This document shows, piece after piece, positions 39,625-40,670 of a stretch of 40,670 bases of DNA (the first letter of the stretch is position 1; each line of letters starts with the position of its first letter). The position numbers were made by a program, and so were the translations under genes. Source of the stretch: Candidatus Dormiibacterota bacterium. GTDB lineage: Bacteria; Chloroflexota; Dormibacteria; Dormibacterales; Dormibacteraceae. The notes under the pieces were generated by a model that did not search any database, was not told where the DNA came from, and saw only the letters and a list, made by a program, of their open reading frames with translations. Location of the stretch: contig PNAG01000024.1 of the NCBI GenBank assembly GCA_003169845.1, forward strand, positions 59,157 through 99,826, written 5' to 3'.

Positions 39625-40670
39625 ATGATCTCAGAGATGAGAGCTCCCGCGCGTCTTAGCTATGGCCGTATTCCCAACCTCGTCGAGCTGAAGGACCTCA
39701 TAGCAACACAGCTCGAATCGTTCAAGTGGTTCAAGTCCGAAGGTCTGCGGGAGCTCTTTGACGAGATCAACCCGATCACCGACTACACGGGCAAGAACTT
39801 CGAGCTGAAGTTTCTGGACTACGAGTTCGGCCAGCCGAAGTTCTCGGTCGAGGAATGCCGCAACCGTGACATGACGTACGCCGCACCGCTCCGGATCAAG
39901 ACCCGCCTCACCATCAAGGAGACCGGGGAGATCAAGGAGTCCGAGGTCTACATGGGCGACTTCGCCATGATGACCGACGAGGGCACGTTCATCGTCAACG
40001 GCACCGAGCGCGTGGTCGTGTCGCAGCTGGTGCGCTCTCCCGGCGTGTACTTCACCGCCGCCGAGGACCCGAACACGGGCCGCAAGCTGTTCGGCGCCAA
40101 GCTCATCCCAAACCGCGGCGCATGGCTGGAGATCGAGACCTCGGCGAAGGACCTGCTGACGGTCAAGATCGACCGCAAGCGCAAGGTCCCCGTGACCGTT
40201 TTGCTCAAGGCCCTGGAGCTGCCGCAGCTCAAGGGCACCGAGAACGACCGCGAGGCCCAGAAGCGCGCGCTGATGGAGATGTTCGGGGACGTCGACAACA
40301 ACCCCGAGCACCGCTACATGGAATCCACGCTCGACAAGGACACCACCAACAAGACCGAGGACGCCCTGCTCGAGCTGTACCGCCGCGTCCGGCCGGGCGA
40401 TCCCCCGTCCGTCGACAACGCGCGCAACCTGCTCCAGAGCCTGTTCTTCAACCCGCGCCGGTTCGACCTCGGCCGCGTTGGCCGCTACAAGGTCGACAAG
40501 CGCCTGGGTCGCGATGAGGAGGACATCCTCGCGCGTGTGCGCCAGCGTGAGCTCCGAATCCTGGAGAAGGGCGACTTCATTGCCTTCCTTCGCAAGCTGA
40601 TCGAGCTCAACAACTCACCGCGCGAGAAGCAGATCCCCGACGACATCGACCACCTCGGCAACCGCCGCGT
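39625..40670 (+). CDS. rpoB: DNA-directed RNA polymerase beta subunit (N-terminal part)
   Basis: The first 348 codons of rpoB; the rest lies outside the window. The start [18 protein letters not shown] leads into [49 protein letters not shown], the [34 protein letters not shown] core of the protrusion/lobe, and the lobe insertion. ATG 39625 has AAGGAG at 39613-39618, six bases upstream. In most bacteria rpoB follows rplL in one operon; here it has its own putative promoter after two unrelated genes. Confidence 0.97.
   Translation, partial: MISEMRAPARLSYGRIPNLVELKDLIATQLESFKWFKSEGLRELFDEINPITDYTGKNFELKFLDYEFGQPKFSVEECRNRDMTYAAPLRIKTRLTIKETGEIKESEVYMGDFAMMTDEGTFIVNGTERVVVSQLVRSPGVYFTAAEDPNTGRKLFGAKLIPNRGAWLEIETSAKDLLTVKIDRKRKVPVTVLLKALELPQLKGTENDREAQKRALMEMFGDVDNNPEHRYMESTLDKDTTNKTEDALLELYRRVRPGDPPSVDNARNLLQSLFFNPRRFDLGRVGRYKVDKRLGRDEEDILARVRQRELRILEKGDFIAFLRKLIELNNSPREKQIPDDIDHLGNRR

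Noticed and set aside
1..40670. CRISPR array, prophage, IS element or integron
   Set aside because: No regularly spaced repeats, transposase, integrase or phage structural genes were seen anywhere in the window.

Overview
The window is high-GC, gene-dense chromosomal DNA, almost all of it housekeeping genes in short-overlap operons (ATGA, TTGA, GTGA and TGATG junctions are common). TTG and GTG starts are frequent. The gene content and order (ftsH, clpC, radA, a PIN-TRAM membrane protein, ispD, ispF, cysS, rlmB, a YacP-type NYN protein, rpmG, secE, nusG, rplK, rplA, rplJ, rplL, rpoB) match the old Gram-positive/Terrabacteria arrangement known from Bacillus subtilis. A DUF222-HNH gene and a SpoIIM/RDD/MoxR module fit a high-GC lineage such as Dormibacterota/Chloroflexota or Actinomycetota. 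That placement is inference; no rRNA is present.

Layout. (1) 1-3461: the 3' end of a tRNA, a tiny basic protein gene, a CAT-anticodon tRNA that looks like tRNA-Ile2, tilS (the enzyme that modifies tRNA-Ile2) and ftsH. (2) 3485-6058: a DUF2520 Rossmann protein, panB and panC (pantothenate). (3) 6106-7343: rpsA (ribosomal protein S1) with a possible leader ORF. (4) 7489-9072, minus strand: an O-antigen-ligase-like membrane protein with a C-terminal TPR. (5) 9207-11708: clpC. (6) 11741-18959: a strongly structured leader, then a membrane-associated module (GDPD-type membrane protein, DUF4129, DUF4350, MoxR ATPase, DUF58, convergent SpoIIM, RDD) that separates clpC from radA. (7) 19181-28400: radA, PIN-TRAM, ispD, ispF, cysS, rlmB, a Clp-N/site-2-protease fusion, YacP-like NYN protein and pyk, with almost no gaps from ispD to pyk. 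(8) 28441-32881: an unrecognised five-repeat protein, a LmbE-like deacetylase, and a minus-strand isocitrate dehydrogenase-like/SGNH hydrolase pair. (9) 32917-36963: rpmG, secE, nusG, rplK, rplA, an inserted GNAT gene, then a promoter plus L10 leader driving rplJ-rplL, closed by an intrinsic terminator. (10) 37027-39434: a DUF222-HNH protein and a kynureninase-like enzyme. (11) 39625 to the end: the start of rpoB.

Most genes serve translation (tilS, rlmB, cysS, ribosomal proteins, NYN RNase), proteolysis (ftsH, clpC, Clp-N/M50 fusion), cofactor and isoprenoid supply (panB, panC, ispD, ispF), repair (radA) and transcription (nusG, rpoB). The most unusual points are: three genes whose best start codons are CTG or ATC; a tilS start codon that shares its first base with the tRNA CCA end; a 63-bp in-frame insertion in cysS bounded by imperfect direct repeats; the Clp-N/M50 fusion; the five-repeat protein; and the structured leader ahead of the MoxR module. 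No CRISPR array, IS element or prophage was seen. No gene-free stretch exceeds 300 bases.
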